In this document: positions 47,543 through 58,302 of the stretch, piece after piece
Position numbering within the stretch: position 1 is the stretch's first letter
How the letters are laid out: the number at the start of each line of letters is the position of its first letter
Program-made: the position numbers and the translations under genes
Source of the DNA: Anoplopoma fimbria
Taxonomy: Eukaryota; Chordata; Actinopteri; Perciformes; Anoplopomatidae
Length of the DNA stretch: 64,000 bases
Direction: 5' to 3'
Assembly (NCBI RefSeq): GCF_027596085.1
Contig: NC_072458.1
Location: forward strand, 16,157,256 to 16,221,255
The notes under the pieces: model-generated
Seen by the model: only the letters and a program-made list of their open reading frames with translations
Database searches by the model: none
What the model was told of the DNA's origin: nothing

Positions 47543-49511
47543 CTAGTGTGTACATAATTGGTGACCATTAAGCCATATTTTCAGCTGTCCTGAAAAGGGA
47601 CGGTAAGAACTAATTTCTCTAATATGAGATGGTAGTGAGTTCCATTCCTGCGACGCTGTAACTGAGAATGCTGAGTGGCTAAAGGCACTTTTTCTAAAGG
47701 GTACTACACAGTCTCCCCGGGACGAGCCTCTGGTTGTCCGGTTTGTATTTGACCTCTGAGTGATACACTGTTGAAGTGGTGGGGGGGCTTTGTTGTGCAA
47801 AATTTTAAAAATAAGGCAAAGATTTGCATACTTTATTAGGTTTTCCCAGCTCAGAAGTTTATACTTTCTTAAAATTAGACAATGGTGGTAGGTGTTTGAC
47901 TTCCGGTCCAGGACTTTCAGGGTTCGTTTATACAGTGTTTCAAGTGGTTTAAGTGCTGTCTTATTGGCTTGTGCGAAGCTGGTCAAACAGTATGTGAAAT
48001 GTGACATTATCATGGCATGCATATAAATCTTTGCTGCATCAGTTGTCATTGAATTTCTAATAAAGCGAAAATTCGATAAGTTAAACTTAACCCTGTGACC
48101 AACTTTTTTACATGAGATTTGAATGACAGTTGAGAGTCGATTAGGAGGCCAAGGTACTTGAACTCAGAGACAACTTGTAATTTTACTCCTGACAGCATTA
48201 TGGCTGGGTCTGGAGTGCTACATTGCTTTTTGGAAAAAAACATGCAGACTGTTTTTGATGTATTTAGCTGAAGGCATGATTGAATTAGCCAAGTTGAGAT
48301 GCGGTTCAATGCATTGGTGAGTGTTGCTGCAGCCTGAAGTTTATTGCTGCCATGTGTAAAAATCACAGCGTCATCAGCATAAAGCTGAATCTCTACATCA
48401 GAGCACACAGAGGGCAAGTCATTTATATAAAGACTGAAAAGAAGTGGACCTAGTATTGACCCTTGTGGGACACCAGTTAGTGTATCCAGCGCAGAAGATT
48501 TTTGATTGCTGACATTCACACACTGGATTCTGTTCATTAAATATGATTCTGACCACTTGAGGGCGTTATTGGAGAAATTGAATGAGGAGAGTTTGGAAAT
48601 GAGTACGTTGTGATTTACTGTGTCAAAAGCTTTTCTAAGGTCTAAGAATACAGCCCCAACAGTACCTCCCTTGTCCATCATAGACTTAACCTTTTCAATT
48701 AAGAGGCAGTTGGCAGTGTCTGTAGAATGATTGGCTCTAAAACCAAATTGCATGGGATGCAGTGAAAAGGGGCTGTTGTTTAAATGGGAAATGAGTTGTT
48801 CTGCTACCCACTTCTCTGCGACCTTGGACACCACGGGCAAGATGCTGATTGGCCTGTAATTACAAATAGCCTGAGAATCGCCTGACTTAAAAATAGGTGA
48901 TACAACGGCTGTCTTCCAAACCTTTGGGAATACCCCTTGTGAGATTGACAGATTGATGATCTGTGTAATGGGGGTGCCAATACATCTTTAAGATGTTTGA
49001 GCATGGCTGAGTCCATACCATAAACATCTTTTGTTGTGGAGGGTTTGAGGGAATTTACGAGCATTTGAACTTTACTGTCTGTGATGCAATTGATGTTAAA
49101 AACGGGCAAAGTAATATTAATTGGTATGAGATTCACACAAGTGTGAGGGAAACATTGTGTAATCTCAGCGACAGAATCAATAAAGTATTCATTGAATACT
49201 TTAGCCAAATCTGCTGGATCTTGCAACAGGTTACCATTGTCTTTTAGTTCTAATTGCCTGCTGCGCCTTCGATTATCCGACCCCATGAGCTTCTGGATCT
49301 GGGTCCAAATTAATTTTGTATTGCCTTTCGCCTCATTAATGATACTTATAAAGAAATTTGCTTTGGCTTTCCTCATCTCTTTAGTGGACTTATTCCGTAA
49401 AGTAACAAATATGCGTTTGTCATTCACCCGATTTGACATTAACGACCTTTTGAGCGCAAGATCCCTATCCTTCATTAATTTCAGTACTTCAGAATTCAAC
49501 CATGGTAGCAA
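47543..49511 (-). pseudogene. Jockey-type LINE reverse transcriptase, multiple frameshifts
   Basis: Three minus-strand frames form one protein. First come LPWLNSEVLKLMKDRDLALK and FNEYFIDSVAEI (49511-48804). Then come HPMQFGFRANHSTDTANCLL, DLRKAFDTVNH, GVPQGSILGPLLFSLYIND and the catalytic LYADDAVIF (48840-48046). Last is MHAMIMSHFTYCLTSFAQAN to PFRKSAFSHSAFSVTASQEW (48049-47543). Breaks occur near 49505 (poly-T), 48860-48960 and 48060. All RT catalytic motifs survive in sequence, but not in one frame. Confidence 0.85.
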
Positions 49512-50440
49512 CCTCTTTTGATTTTTTTTGCCTTTGACTTTTTTGTGAAATGATGTACTATGCTCTCAATTTCATTTGTGAATATACTACAATCTTCTTC
49601 CACATTTAGCCCTGGCATTAAGTTAGTCCAATTAGTTTGATGTACAGCACTTTTAAAATTATCTAGCTCATTTTTAGGGATCCTGAATTGCTCAAACCGT
49701 GTACCACCACTTTGGAACCGTTTCTTTGTGAGTTTTCTAGATATTAGGGTAAGATTGTGGTCCGAGAGTCCAGTAATGAAGTTAAATGACTTAATTACTC
49801 TTTCAGGTCTGTTACAAAAGATAAGGTCAATCTGGGTTTTCGAAGAAGTTGTTATTCTGGTAGGCCCTTTAACCAATTGCGTTAGATCAAAATGGTCTGT
49901 AGTTTGTTTGAGGGCCTTCCTATTTTTCTTATCTTGCCAGTTGATATTGAAATCACCCATCAGTATGAGCTCTTTCCTTGAATCACATTCTTTTAGCAAG
50001 ATTTTCAGATGTTCATAGAATCCAGTGTTGGAGGAGGGTGGGCGGTACAAAGCAACAAGGACAAAGGACATTTGAGGTGAAAGAGTTACAGTTACACCAA
50101 TGCATTCCAGATCATTGTCAGATGACCATTTAATTTGACTACACTGATAGATGTCTTTAATGTAAATCATCACCCCACCTCCTTTCCCATAGGACCTATC
50201 GCGTCTGAATAGCTTATAGCCTGGTACACATGTTGCAGCAGATGGTGAGTTGCTATGAAGCCATGTTTCTGACAGACATAAAAAATCCAAGTTTGACTCT
50301 GTGAGAATATGATGGACTTGGTCAATTTTGGAGATCAAACTGCGGATATTCAAATGCCCCCCTAGAAGACCTCTAGGCTTGGATTGTGGGTCCCAAATAA
50401 CTTTAGACTGGTTTAGAGTTTTGAAAATATTTAATTTGCG
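49496..50440 (-). pseudogene. LINE apurinic-type endonuclease domain
   Basis: The open minus-strand frame carries the EN motifs HLNIRSLISKIDQVH, LSETWLHS, GGGVMIYI, VALYRPPSSN, LMGDFNIN and GLSDHNLTL in order. It ends at a frameshift in a poly-A tract before the RT linker. The same frame upstream (to 50677) is Arg-rich and is probably the wrong frame of the ORF1-EN linker. Confidence 0.85.
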
Positions 50441-50699
50441 GTGCTTTTTAAAGACCGGGTTGACTCCAGCTGGATGAGTACGAGAGTCACGGTTAACTCC
50501 GTGAGCGATTTGTTGACCAGCGCTGTTTGTTGTGGTAAACTCCGCGTTCGGTGCTGCCCTCGCTCGCCACGGTCGCCGGAGACGACCACACAGCCGCAGC
50601 AAGACCCCACGGCGCCGACGCTCCCTCCGCAAGCGAGCCCACCACCGAGAGAGGGAAAGAGACCGACGTCTCCGCATTCGCCGACAGACACGGGTCGCC

Positions 50700-51335
50700 G
50701 CCCGTCAGCACGCCAGAACGCAGGCTCTCTTCCAGAGCGGACAGTCCCGGACCACCGGTCCCGGCCGAGCACACCCCAGCCACGCCGGCCCCGATACTCC
50801 GGGCAGGCACCTCACTCCCAGCAGCGCCCAGCGGGCGGAGGCGACGAGGAAAGGTAGTTTGTTGTACTTGATTAGTTTGTTGTACTTGGTCAAACGGCAG
50901 CGTGTCACTACACAGAGTGCTTACCTGAGATAAAGTTGTGTGGCATGTTACATCCGCTGTGATGTTGTTTTGATTCACCGGCTCACTGTGTAGTGGGCCG
51001 GGGCACGGATGAATATCTCCAGATAGCAGCAAACAAATCGTAATAAGAAGAGCGTCACTTTGTCGCAGTTGAGTTGGTGGTTTAAAGTGCTTCTTTAAGC
51101 GAAGGTACAGAGATGGGTAAACAATTGTTGTAGCCAAAACATGTTTCCCAAATCCGAAGTTACCCATGGCTTGGTTTGTTTGTTGACTTAGAAAGTCGGC
51201 GTTACCGTAGACGGTGCTGAACTGTTTCATGTCAACCGGTTTCATTAACAAAATGTTGTTTGCAGGACTTAAAAAGTTTAAAAGCAAACTGTATACTAAC
51301 AGAGCTGTGACTGCACCTGCTCTACCTGCCGCCAT
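50700..51335 (-). pseudogene. LINE N-terminal region with hydrophobic leader and 2A-like motif
   Basis: The ATG at 51333-51335 lies only 7 nt from the element 5' end. The protein starts MAAGRAGAVTALLVYSLLLN, a signal-anchor-like leader. At 50994-51040 it reads SDALLITICLLLSGDIHPCP then GP, that is, a hydrophobic run followed by GDIHPCPGP. The 2A consensus is D-V/I-E-x-N-P-G-P. Here His replaces Glu and Cys replaces Asn, so ribosome skipping would probably fail. A Gly/Ser/Ala-rich linker then runs toward EN with a frameshift. Confidence 0.65.
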
Positions 51336-51342
51336 CCCTTGC

Positions 51343-52197
51343 GGTGGCCAAGCTTTTGATGTGGAGCAGATCTGCAAGGAATGTGAGACTTTCCAGCTGG
51401 ATGAAAAAATGCCGCAGCAGGTCCCACTACACCCATGGCAGTTTCCAGGAGAGTCCTGGAAGAGACTGCACATGGACTTTGCTGGACCCTTCCTGAATAA
51501 CATGTATGAACATGATATTCAGGAAGCATGAGCTTGTTGTTGATGCACATACAAAATGGCTGGAAGTGTTTCGCATGTCACAAATCACTGCGCAGGCCAC
51601 CATCACAAGGCTGAGGAGATTGTTTGCCTCCTATGGTCAGCAAATCGTGACAGACAACGCTACCACATTCACGTCGGAAGAGTGCCAGACTTTTGCCAGG
51701 CTGAATGGAATACTGCACACTACAAGTGCCCCGGGACATCCAGCAACAAATGGTCTGGCAAAAAGATACGTCCAGACTTTCAAAGCAGGTATGAAAAAGC
51801 TTGCTAACACTTCCCTGAACATTGAGGACAGAATTTTAATGTTTCTGCTGCAGTATCGGTCTACGCCCAACTGTACTACTGGACAGTCTCCAGCGAACCC
51901 GTTTCTGCACAGACACATCCGGACAAGGCTGGATTTCCTTAAGCTGCACCAAAGAGACTGTACGTAAGAAACAATATCAACAAAAGGACCGCCATGACCG
52001 CTGTGCTGCAGACCGGTTCTTTAAGGAGGATGAACCAGTGTATCTGAGTAGCACTGTGGGAGGAGATCACAAGTGGATTCCTGGTATGGTGGTAAGACAA
52101 ACAGGCCCTGTGTCGTATGAAGTCATAGAGCGGGACTCCGACACGGTGCAGACGCCATGGAGATCAGCTGTGATCCCGAGCCGTGGCTGAGCCTGAT
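51343..52197 (+). pseudogene. Gypsy integrase core and C-terminus, inactivated
   Basis: After the LINE insertion the core continues: ICKECETFQLDEKMPQ, LHMDFAGPF (first catalytic Asp), then after a frameshift near 51520 VDAHTKWLEVF, IVTDNATTFTSEE (second Asp) and HPATNGLAKRYVQTFKAG. The third catalytic residue is Lys (AAA, 51761-51763) where Glu is expected. A broken C-terminal tail (EPVYLSSTVGGDHKWIPG) follows to about 52190. Confidence 0.88.
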
Positions 52198-52677
52198 TCT
52201 CATGGTACTGAACCACAGGAAGGACAAGCTGACGGAAATGACGGCAGCAGTCCTCAGGAAATTGTGGACTCTAACATGCAAACACCAGAGCCCTTAGAGC
52301 CCGAACCTGTGGCTATGAGGCACTCAAAGCGAGAGATCAAACCACCAAATTGATATATGCCATAGACAAAAAATCATTAGAGTGGACTGTGTCTATTTAC
52401 ACCCACACAGTCTGATCACTCACACAACAGAACACACTCATAACACATAACACACACTTTCATTAACCGGACACATGGAGTAGCTGTAAGAAAAAATTAT
52501 GTTGCGCAAAGGAGAAAATGTTGTGAAAAGAAAATATTCAAGTTAAACTGAGACCATAATTAGTTTTTGTTAATAACATGACAACTGTGTTCAGTTAAGA
52601 AAAAATGGTTATTAATATTTCCAGTGTTTTGTTTGAAACATTTTTGTTATGGAGTTCTCAGCTAAAAGGGGAGATAA
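52198..52677 (+). other. Gypsy 3' untranslated region and polypurine tract
   Basis: Non-coding stretch between the integrase end and the 3' LTR. AAAAGGGGAGATAA at 52664-52677 directly precedes TGTGG and is the plus-strand-priming polypurine tract. Confidence 0.8.
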
Positions 52678-52861
52678 TGTGGTATATTGACCACATCATT
52701 GTTGTATTGTTAAAATGGGATCTAGTGCTTTTTGGACCTCTGTCAATATAGTCCTGTTCCAAGTGTTGTAGCGCGTGCGCGCACTGTTCTCCTGCTCGAG
52801 ACGCAATGGCTGAGTAAAGTAAATGAAGACATAGCGGTGTCCGCCTCACTAATATATAACT
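52678..52861 (+). repeat. Gypsy 3' LTR
   Basis: 184 bp, starting TGTGGTATATTG. It aligns along its length with the split 5' LTR (181 bp), with roughly eight differences including small indels near 52770. It is followed by the GAGAC duplication. Confidence 0.93.
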
Positions 52862-53420
52862 GAGACATTCTTGATAAAAATCTGCTGCCATCTACCAGGA
52901 TGATGAAGATGAAACGAGGGTGGACATTTCAGCAAGACAATGATCCCAAACACACAGCCAAGGAAACTCTCAATTGGTTTCAGAGAAAGAAAATAAAGCT
53001 GCTAGACTGGCCCAGCCAATCACCTGACTTGAATCCAATAGAAAATCTATGGAAAGAACTAAAGATCAGAGTTCATAGAAGAGGACCACGGAACCTTCAA
53101 GATTTGAAAACTGTTTGTGTGGAAGAATGGGCCAAAATCACACCTGAGCAATGCATGCGACTAGTTTCTCCATACAGGAGGCGTCTTGAATTACCAAAAA
53201 AGGCTTTTGTACGAAGTATTAAATAAATTTCAGAAATTAAATAAATTTCAGTAAGCGTGTTCAATACTTTTTCCCTGTGTCATTCCATTTTATTACACAT
53301 AACTACATTTCTGAACATATTTGTTTGGTTTTCTTTGTATGTATGGATGTCAATAGCACCTTTAGAAGATATATTTACTGAGAAAAATGGTGACGTGTTC
53401 AATACTTATTTTACCCGCTG
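52862..53420 (+). mobile_element. Tc1-like transposon A, copy 2, right part
   Basis: It resumes exactly where 41397 stopped. It encodes [35 protein letters not shown] and a C-terminus ending KKAFVRSIK (stop near 53224), then a right inverted repeat ending TACTTATTTTACCCGCTG with TA at 53421. The 52900-53226 frame is open, but the whole transposase is broken by the stop at 41338 and the loss of its 5' part. Confidence 0.92.
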
Positions 53421-53944
53421 TAAATTGCATTAGTCTTACTGTAATGTTACATGCATTCATTTGTTTAAGTGTTTCTAGCACCTTCTTTAAGCCAGTATGT
53501 AAATGCAGCCTATTCCTGTTATGTTAGGTGTGTGCATTCTCATTGGTTGTTTAAAGTCACATTGATCGTTAGTCACATGATCAGAGTAGCCATTTTTTCC
53601 TGAAAAACAAGCTAGAGAACAGCATGATTCAAGACCTCATTTAATCTTGCTCCATCTGCCTGTGTGATCCTTGGAGAAGCTTTGTTTGTGAGTAGATTCA
53701 TCTATGTTTCTAGAAATTATTTCTGCTCATATTTCATTGTATTTCTTAATATTTGTTTACATTATTTCATAGTCACTTTTGTATTATTTACAGTTTCACA
53801 CTACAACAACTTGACCACATGGAAGTGCTGTATCTCCATTAAACGGACGTACAAGTGAACGTTCACAACTTACTTTATGCTCCTTCATCATTGAAGCTAC
53901 CTAGTGCTACTTCAGTCAAGTCAGTCAAGAGTGTTTAGCTATCT
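53421..53944. other. arhgef2 intron; possible BEL 5' LTR remnant
   Basis: TGTAATGTTACATGC near 53439 through GAACGTTCACAAC near 53868 precedes the BEL/Pao coding relic and could be its LTR. No second copy exists in the window to confirm it. No gene is seen. Confidence 0.3.
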
Positions 53945-55735
53945 GGTGATGTGTGCCTCGCTACGCGCTCCGGTGCCAGAATAGTGAAAAAAACAGCATC
54001 ACAGCGGAAACATCTTGCCAAAGATTGTAAAATCGCAGTTCAGTGTAAAGAGTGCAACAGTGACAGGCACATAGCAGCTCTTCACCCTGGGCCAGCTCCA
54101 TGGAATAGCCAGACCCTGGGTCAGAGAATGGCGGGGAGGAGAAGGGTGAGCCATCTCCTACTGTGAACTCCAAGTGTACGGAGGTCTGTGGAGAAAACAA
54201 CAGCCCACGCTCCTGCTCTAAAGTCTGCCACATCACAGTGCATCCTAATGAACAACCGGACAGGTCAGTGAGACTCTACGCTATTCCCGACGACCAGAGC
54301 AACCAGTCACTTGCCAGATCGGAGTTCTTCGACCTCTTTGGCCTTAAAGGCACAGACGCTCTCTACACACTCCGGACGTGTGCCGGTCTCACTGAGATGT
54401 CTGGAAGGAGAGCCACGAGCTTCATCGCGCAAACTTTGGATGGAAGTCTCAGCATAAATCTCCTGACTCTCATAGAGTGCAACTACATCCCTGAAGACAG
54501 GTCAGAGATACCTACTCCAGAAGTGGCGAAGCATCACACTCACCTCAACTCCATTACTAAGCACATTCCTCCACTCGACCCAGAGGCTCAAATCCTACTT
54601 CTCCTTGGGTGTGACGTTCTACAGGTCCACAAGGTGAGAGACCAGCGCAACAGACCTAATAACGTGCCATATGCCCAACGCTTGGATCTCGGCTGGGTCA
54701 TCATCAGTGAAGCCTGTCTAGGCGCAGCTCACAAACCCAAAGATGCAAGTGTGTTCCACACTCATATTCTCCAGAACGGGTGCCACTCTCACTTCACGCC
54801 CTGCACGAACCGTCTCACTCTGAAAGAGAAGCTCACTGTGAACAGTCAAAGGTCTCACAGTCCCCAGGACCTGCAAAGCTCACAGTTCGCTTGTGTTCAA
54901 GCTCCATGCACTGAAGATGACTCCTTGGGAAGTAAGATCTTCCAACGCACAGAGGATGACAACAAGGTTGCCCCCTCTATCGTCACACTTCGTCACCTTC
55001 ATGCAACGGATCTTCGACCAAGATCATGCAGAGCTGGCTCCACCATTGGCGGAGGGAGAAGAGTGCTGGTACCTCCCCACATTCGGAGTGTATCACCCCC
55101 ACAAGCCAGGTCAAATACGAGTCGTGTGTGACTCCAGCGCCAAACATCTTTGAGTGTCTCTCAGCGATGTGTTGCTGACCGGACCAGACCTGAACAATGG
55201 TTTGCTGGGAGTTCTGATACGTTTTCGACGTGAACAGATTGCTGTCACCGCAGACATCGAACAGATGTTCCATAGCTTCATCGTGAGGGAAGATCACAGG
55301 AATTTCCTCCGACTCTTCTGGTTCAAGAACAACGACCCTATGGATGAGGTTGTCGAATACCGGATGCGGGTCCATGTATTTGGCAACAGCCCCTCTCCAG
55401 CGGTAGCAACCTATGGCCTCAGACGAGTTGCTCTACACGGAGAAGAGGAGTTCGGCCATGCAGCAAAGGAGTTCATACATAGAGAGTTCTATGTGGATGA
55501 TGGCCTCAAATCTCTGCCCTCCGTAACTGAAACCGTCGGCCTACTCAAAGCAGCACGAGGTATGCTGGCCATGTCCAACTTACACCTCCACAAGATTGCA
55601 TCCAACTGTCCTGCAGTCATGCAAGCATTTCCATCTTCTGAGTACGCCAAGGACTTGAAGGACCTCGACCTAGACATCGACTCTCCTCCAGTGCAGCGCA
55701 GTCTGGCACCTGAGCGTGCCAGAATACTTACATAA
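53945..55735 (+). pseudogene. BEL/Pao retrotransposon relic: gag end, Pao peptidase, RT
   Basis: A zinc-knuckle-like stretch (LAKDCKIAVQCKECNSDRH) is followed by the Pao-type peptidase: LYAIPDDQSNQSLARSEFFD, LLLLGCDVLQVHKVRDQRN and RLDLGWVIISEACLG. RT follows after a frameshift near 55010 and an in-frame TGA near 55150: [45 protein letters not shown] and the catalytic FYVDDGL near 55490. It stops after the RT, with no RNase H, integrase or 3' LTR. It is antisense to arhgef2. Confidence 0.88.
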
Positions 55736-56887
55736 CATATATATATATATATTATTTTTTTTTACATTTTGAAACTTTCTTTTTTCATGGGGTGATGTAG
55801 ATAAATAGAGATGAGACACCTCTTCTGTTCAGGGTCATATTGACCCGCTCACTTAAAATCAAGCCAAATGAGTCATAAGAATTTGTATTGAAAGTAAACT
55901 TTGTTTATGTTTATTTATAGTGACTTATACACCCCAGCAAGGATAAGGAGCCCCACATATGCATGTAAATGCGTTTCATCCAGCTCCTCCCACTTCTCCA
56001 CAAAAACACGTCACCCTTCTATATTAGTCATTTCTAGAATGAGTTTCTGTATTGAGTTGGGAATGACCAGCTAAAAAACTGACTTGATCTCTGTGACGTG
56101 ATTCACTGCCATCCTGGTGGGGCCTGGCACTGTCTTTATAATGTTTTCGGCAGACAGTCTTGACTGACCTATATTGGGTGAGGATGACCACTGTATTTCA
56201 CAATTTTTTGACATGAATGTCTTGCCAAACTTTGAAAAGGGTCAATTTGACCCGCAACATAACAGGAGGGAATAAATAATTTGCTAATTTGCTTGATTGT
56301 GTGCATCTCCCTCTTTTGTCATGCCCGTGCGGCCCGGTTTGTGACAGAATATTATTCTGCAAGAGCATTTTTTTTAACTTTTGGTTCTTTAAATATATTA
56401 ATTTATGTACTTTCACTTGAGTAACTTATTTAATTTAGATTTGAGATCCACCTTTTGTATTTTAACATTTGTCTTTTGTAATATTAAAAGAGGTTTTCTT
56501 TCACTCAAACATACTATTTAGATACAGTTGATGTATTGTATTGTGTGCACTCTTTACCTGTCAGTCATCTGCTGCTTTCTGTCTTTCTCATTTCTTTCTC
56601 GATCATCTGCTGCCTGTCTCTCTGTCTGTCTCACTGACTGCCTGTGTCTCTCTCTCCAATGTGACTTCAAGAAAATGCATTCACACACAAGTTTTCATCG
56701 ATAGTAAAATGGGTTGTTTACTGTGCAGCGCAGTAACATAAAGAAATGTCATGAAACTTGAGGTTTTAAAAATCAAATCAAACAGCACTTACAATCAAGA
56801 TGAACGGAAATATAGCCTACTTTAAATCTTATATCATACTACATAGGCTCACTTCTTATTCTAAACTTCTTTCCCTACAAAAAGATT
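55736..56887. other. arhgef2 intron with paired GGGTCA...TGACCC motifs
   Basis: A short (AT)n run lies at 55738-55751. Near-palindromes GGGTCATATTGACCCG (55832) and GGGTCAATTTGACCCG (56239) lie 407 bp apart in direct orientation. No transposase or exon is seen. Confidence 0.4.
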
Positions 56888-57188
56888 GATGGTAAATGGA
56901 CTGTACTTGTTTAGCGCTTTTCTAGTCTTCCGACCAATGAAAGCGCTTTAACACTACATCTAATTCACCCATTCCAACCCATTCATAGGGGCTACTATGC
57001 AAGGTGCCACGTGTCCCTCAGGACTAACTTATCATTCATACCCATTCATACACAACAGGCACAGCCTATGGGAGCAATTTGTGGTTAAGTGTCTTGCCCA
57101 AGGATTCATCGACATGGACCAGCAAAGCCTGGGATTGAACTGCCGATCCTCTAATTAAAGTTCTTCAACAGAGCCCCAGTCACCCCCC
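56888..57188 (-). mobile_element. tRNA-derived SINE (family B tail)
   Basis: The minus strand ends AGACTAGAAAAGCGCT...AGTACAGTCCATTTACC. The body includes AAGACACTTAACCACAAATT and a degraded box B (GTTCAATCCCAGG). Confidence 0.7.
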
Positions 57189-58141
57189 CACGATTGATGG
57201 CACTGCGTGCTATGCCATATCTCCTCTACTCTTCCCACTGTAGTAATAAATAAGAAATAGTATAAATGAAGTATCGCATTAGTTCATGCAGGACAAGGAA
57301 GTCATACGCCCCCAGCTGTAACCAGCTGACAGCCAGCTGATTGAATCATAGCTTCTAATCAGCCACACACTAATCACAGCTCACTCTCACCAAAGGCAGT
57401 CCATTTAAATATGACTCCCTTCTCACTGGTCCTTGCTACACCAACGCTGTTACAGACTGTACTGCATTTGTCACTATTTCCGTTAACTATTTTAACTGCG
57501 GTGAGACTGTGTTGTATTGATAGCTGTCACTTTCAAGTGGTTTTATATCAGTCAGATGCAGAGAGACAGTGGACCTATTAGGAAACAATTACAGAGGTCC
57601 AAACCCTTGTGACCTCATAGCTGGCTACAGCCATGTTGTTCACACAAGAAAAAGTATGTGTGTAAATTACATTTTAGTATTATTTAGCATTATTTCCATC
57701 AATGCAAAACCAGAGTCATGTCACACTTCTCAATTTGCTTAGTTTTTTTCCACTACACTTATTGCTGCCTAAATCATCTTTCAGCCTGGTCTCCTGAAAA
57801 TAATGTTACCATAAAACAAAAATGCATTGTCAACTTCAGGTTAAGCGTGTAATGAGAAAGACACATGTGAGGGAGGCTCCTACTAACTTATTACATTTTA
57901 AATGTAATTCTAGTAATACTAGTACACTTAGTCACCAGCAATTGCCCAGAAAGCGACAAAAAAAGATAGAAAAAAATAAAAAATAAAGCTACCATGCTTA
58001 CCCTGCAAGTAGCTACAAATCCGGTAATAGTGTCTGACATTGAACAAAATCTGAGAATCTCAGTGAAAAGGCACAACAAGCTAAAACTTGATTGAATGAG
58101 GAGAATATGAGGCTCCTTATAGCACAGCTCTAAGCTGTGCA
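57189..58141. other. arhgef2 intron, no gene seen
   Basis: AT-rich non-coding sequence with no recognisable repeat or exon. Confidence 0.3.
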
Positions 58142-58302
58142 GGGAACAAACAGAGGTAAAGGCAGAGGTCGGGGCAGAGCTAGAGCTCCAAGCAGAGGAT
58201 CATGCAATGCAGGTCCTTTAGACAATGGATGCAAGAGTTGTGGAGACCCTGACCACTGGGCAAGAGACTGTAACAGGGCCCCCAGGCCATGTGACTGTCA
58301 CT
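58142..58302 (+). pseudogene. Retroviral-type gag nucleocapsid remnant
   Basis: An open stretch reads GTNRGKGRGRGRARAPSRGS, then a zinc knuckle CKSCGDPDHWARDC (C-X2-C-X4-H-X4-C) and a stop at 58300-58302. A basic Gly-Arg tract before a single CCHC knuckle near the gag C-terminus is typical of gamma/epsilon-type retroviral nucleocapsids. Neither capsid upstream nor protease downstream is recognisable, so this is an isolated relic. Confidence 0.55.

Larger units (their letters stand above)
46966..51342 (-). mobile_element. Jockey-type LINE, near full length, antisense in Gypsy integrase
   Basis: It is flanked by imperfect 16-17 bp duplications, GGTGGCCAAACCTTGA (46950-46965) and GGTGGCCAAGCTTTTGA (51343-51359). 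On the minus strand the 5' end is GCAAGGGATGGCGGCAGG at 51342, and a poly(A) tail is seen as a T run at 46969-46988. The order is ORF1/leader, AP endonuclease, RT, C-terminal domain, 3' UTR with tandem repeats. Several frameshifts kill it. It lies on the same strand as arhgef2. Clade (CR1/L2/Jockey group) is inferred from RT motifs. Confidence 0.88.
41398..52861 (+). mobile_element. Ty3/Gypsy retrotransposon with four internal insertions
   Basis: The 5' LTR starts at 41398 and the 3' LTR ends at 52861, flanked by GAGAC (41393-41397 and 52862-52866), which fits the uninterrupted Tc1-A copy at 36246-37852. Removing the inserted elements leaves about 4.5 kb. The internal order is LTR, primer-binding-site-like TGGCGACGAGGATAAA (43188), gag, protease, RT, RNase H, integrase, polypurine tract, LTR. 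Each coding part is damaged, so it is non-autonomous now. Confidence 0.92.

Noticed and set aside
50441..50933. Arg/Pro-rich plus-strand ORFs of 106-138 codons
   Set aside because: They are shadows of the GC-rich LINE N-terminal linker encoded on the minus strand. They have low complexity and no recognisable domain.
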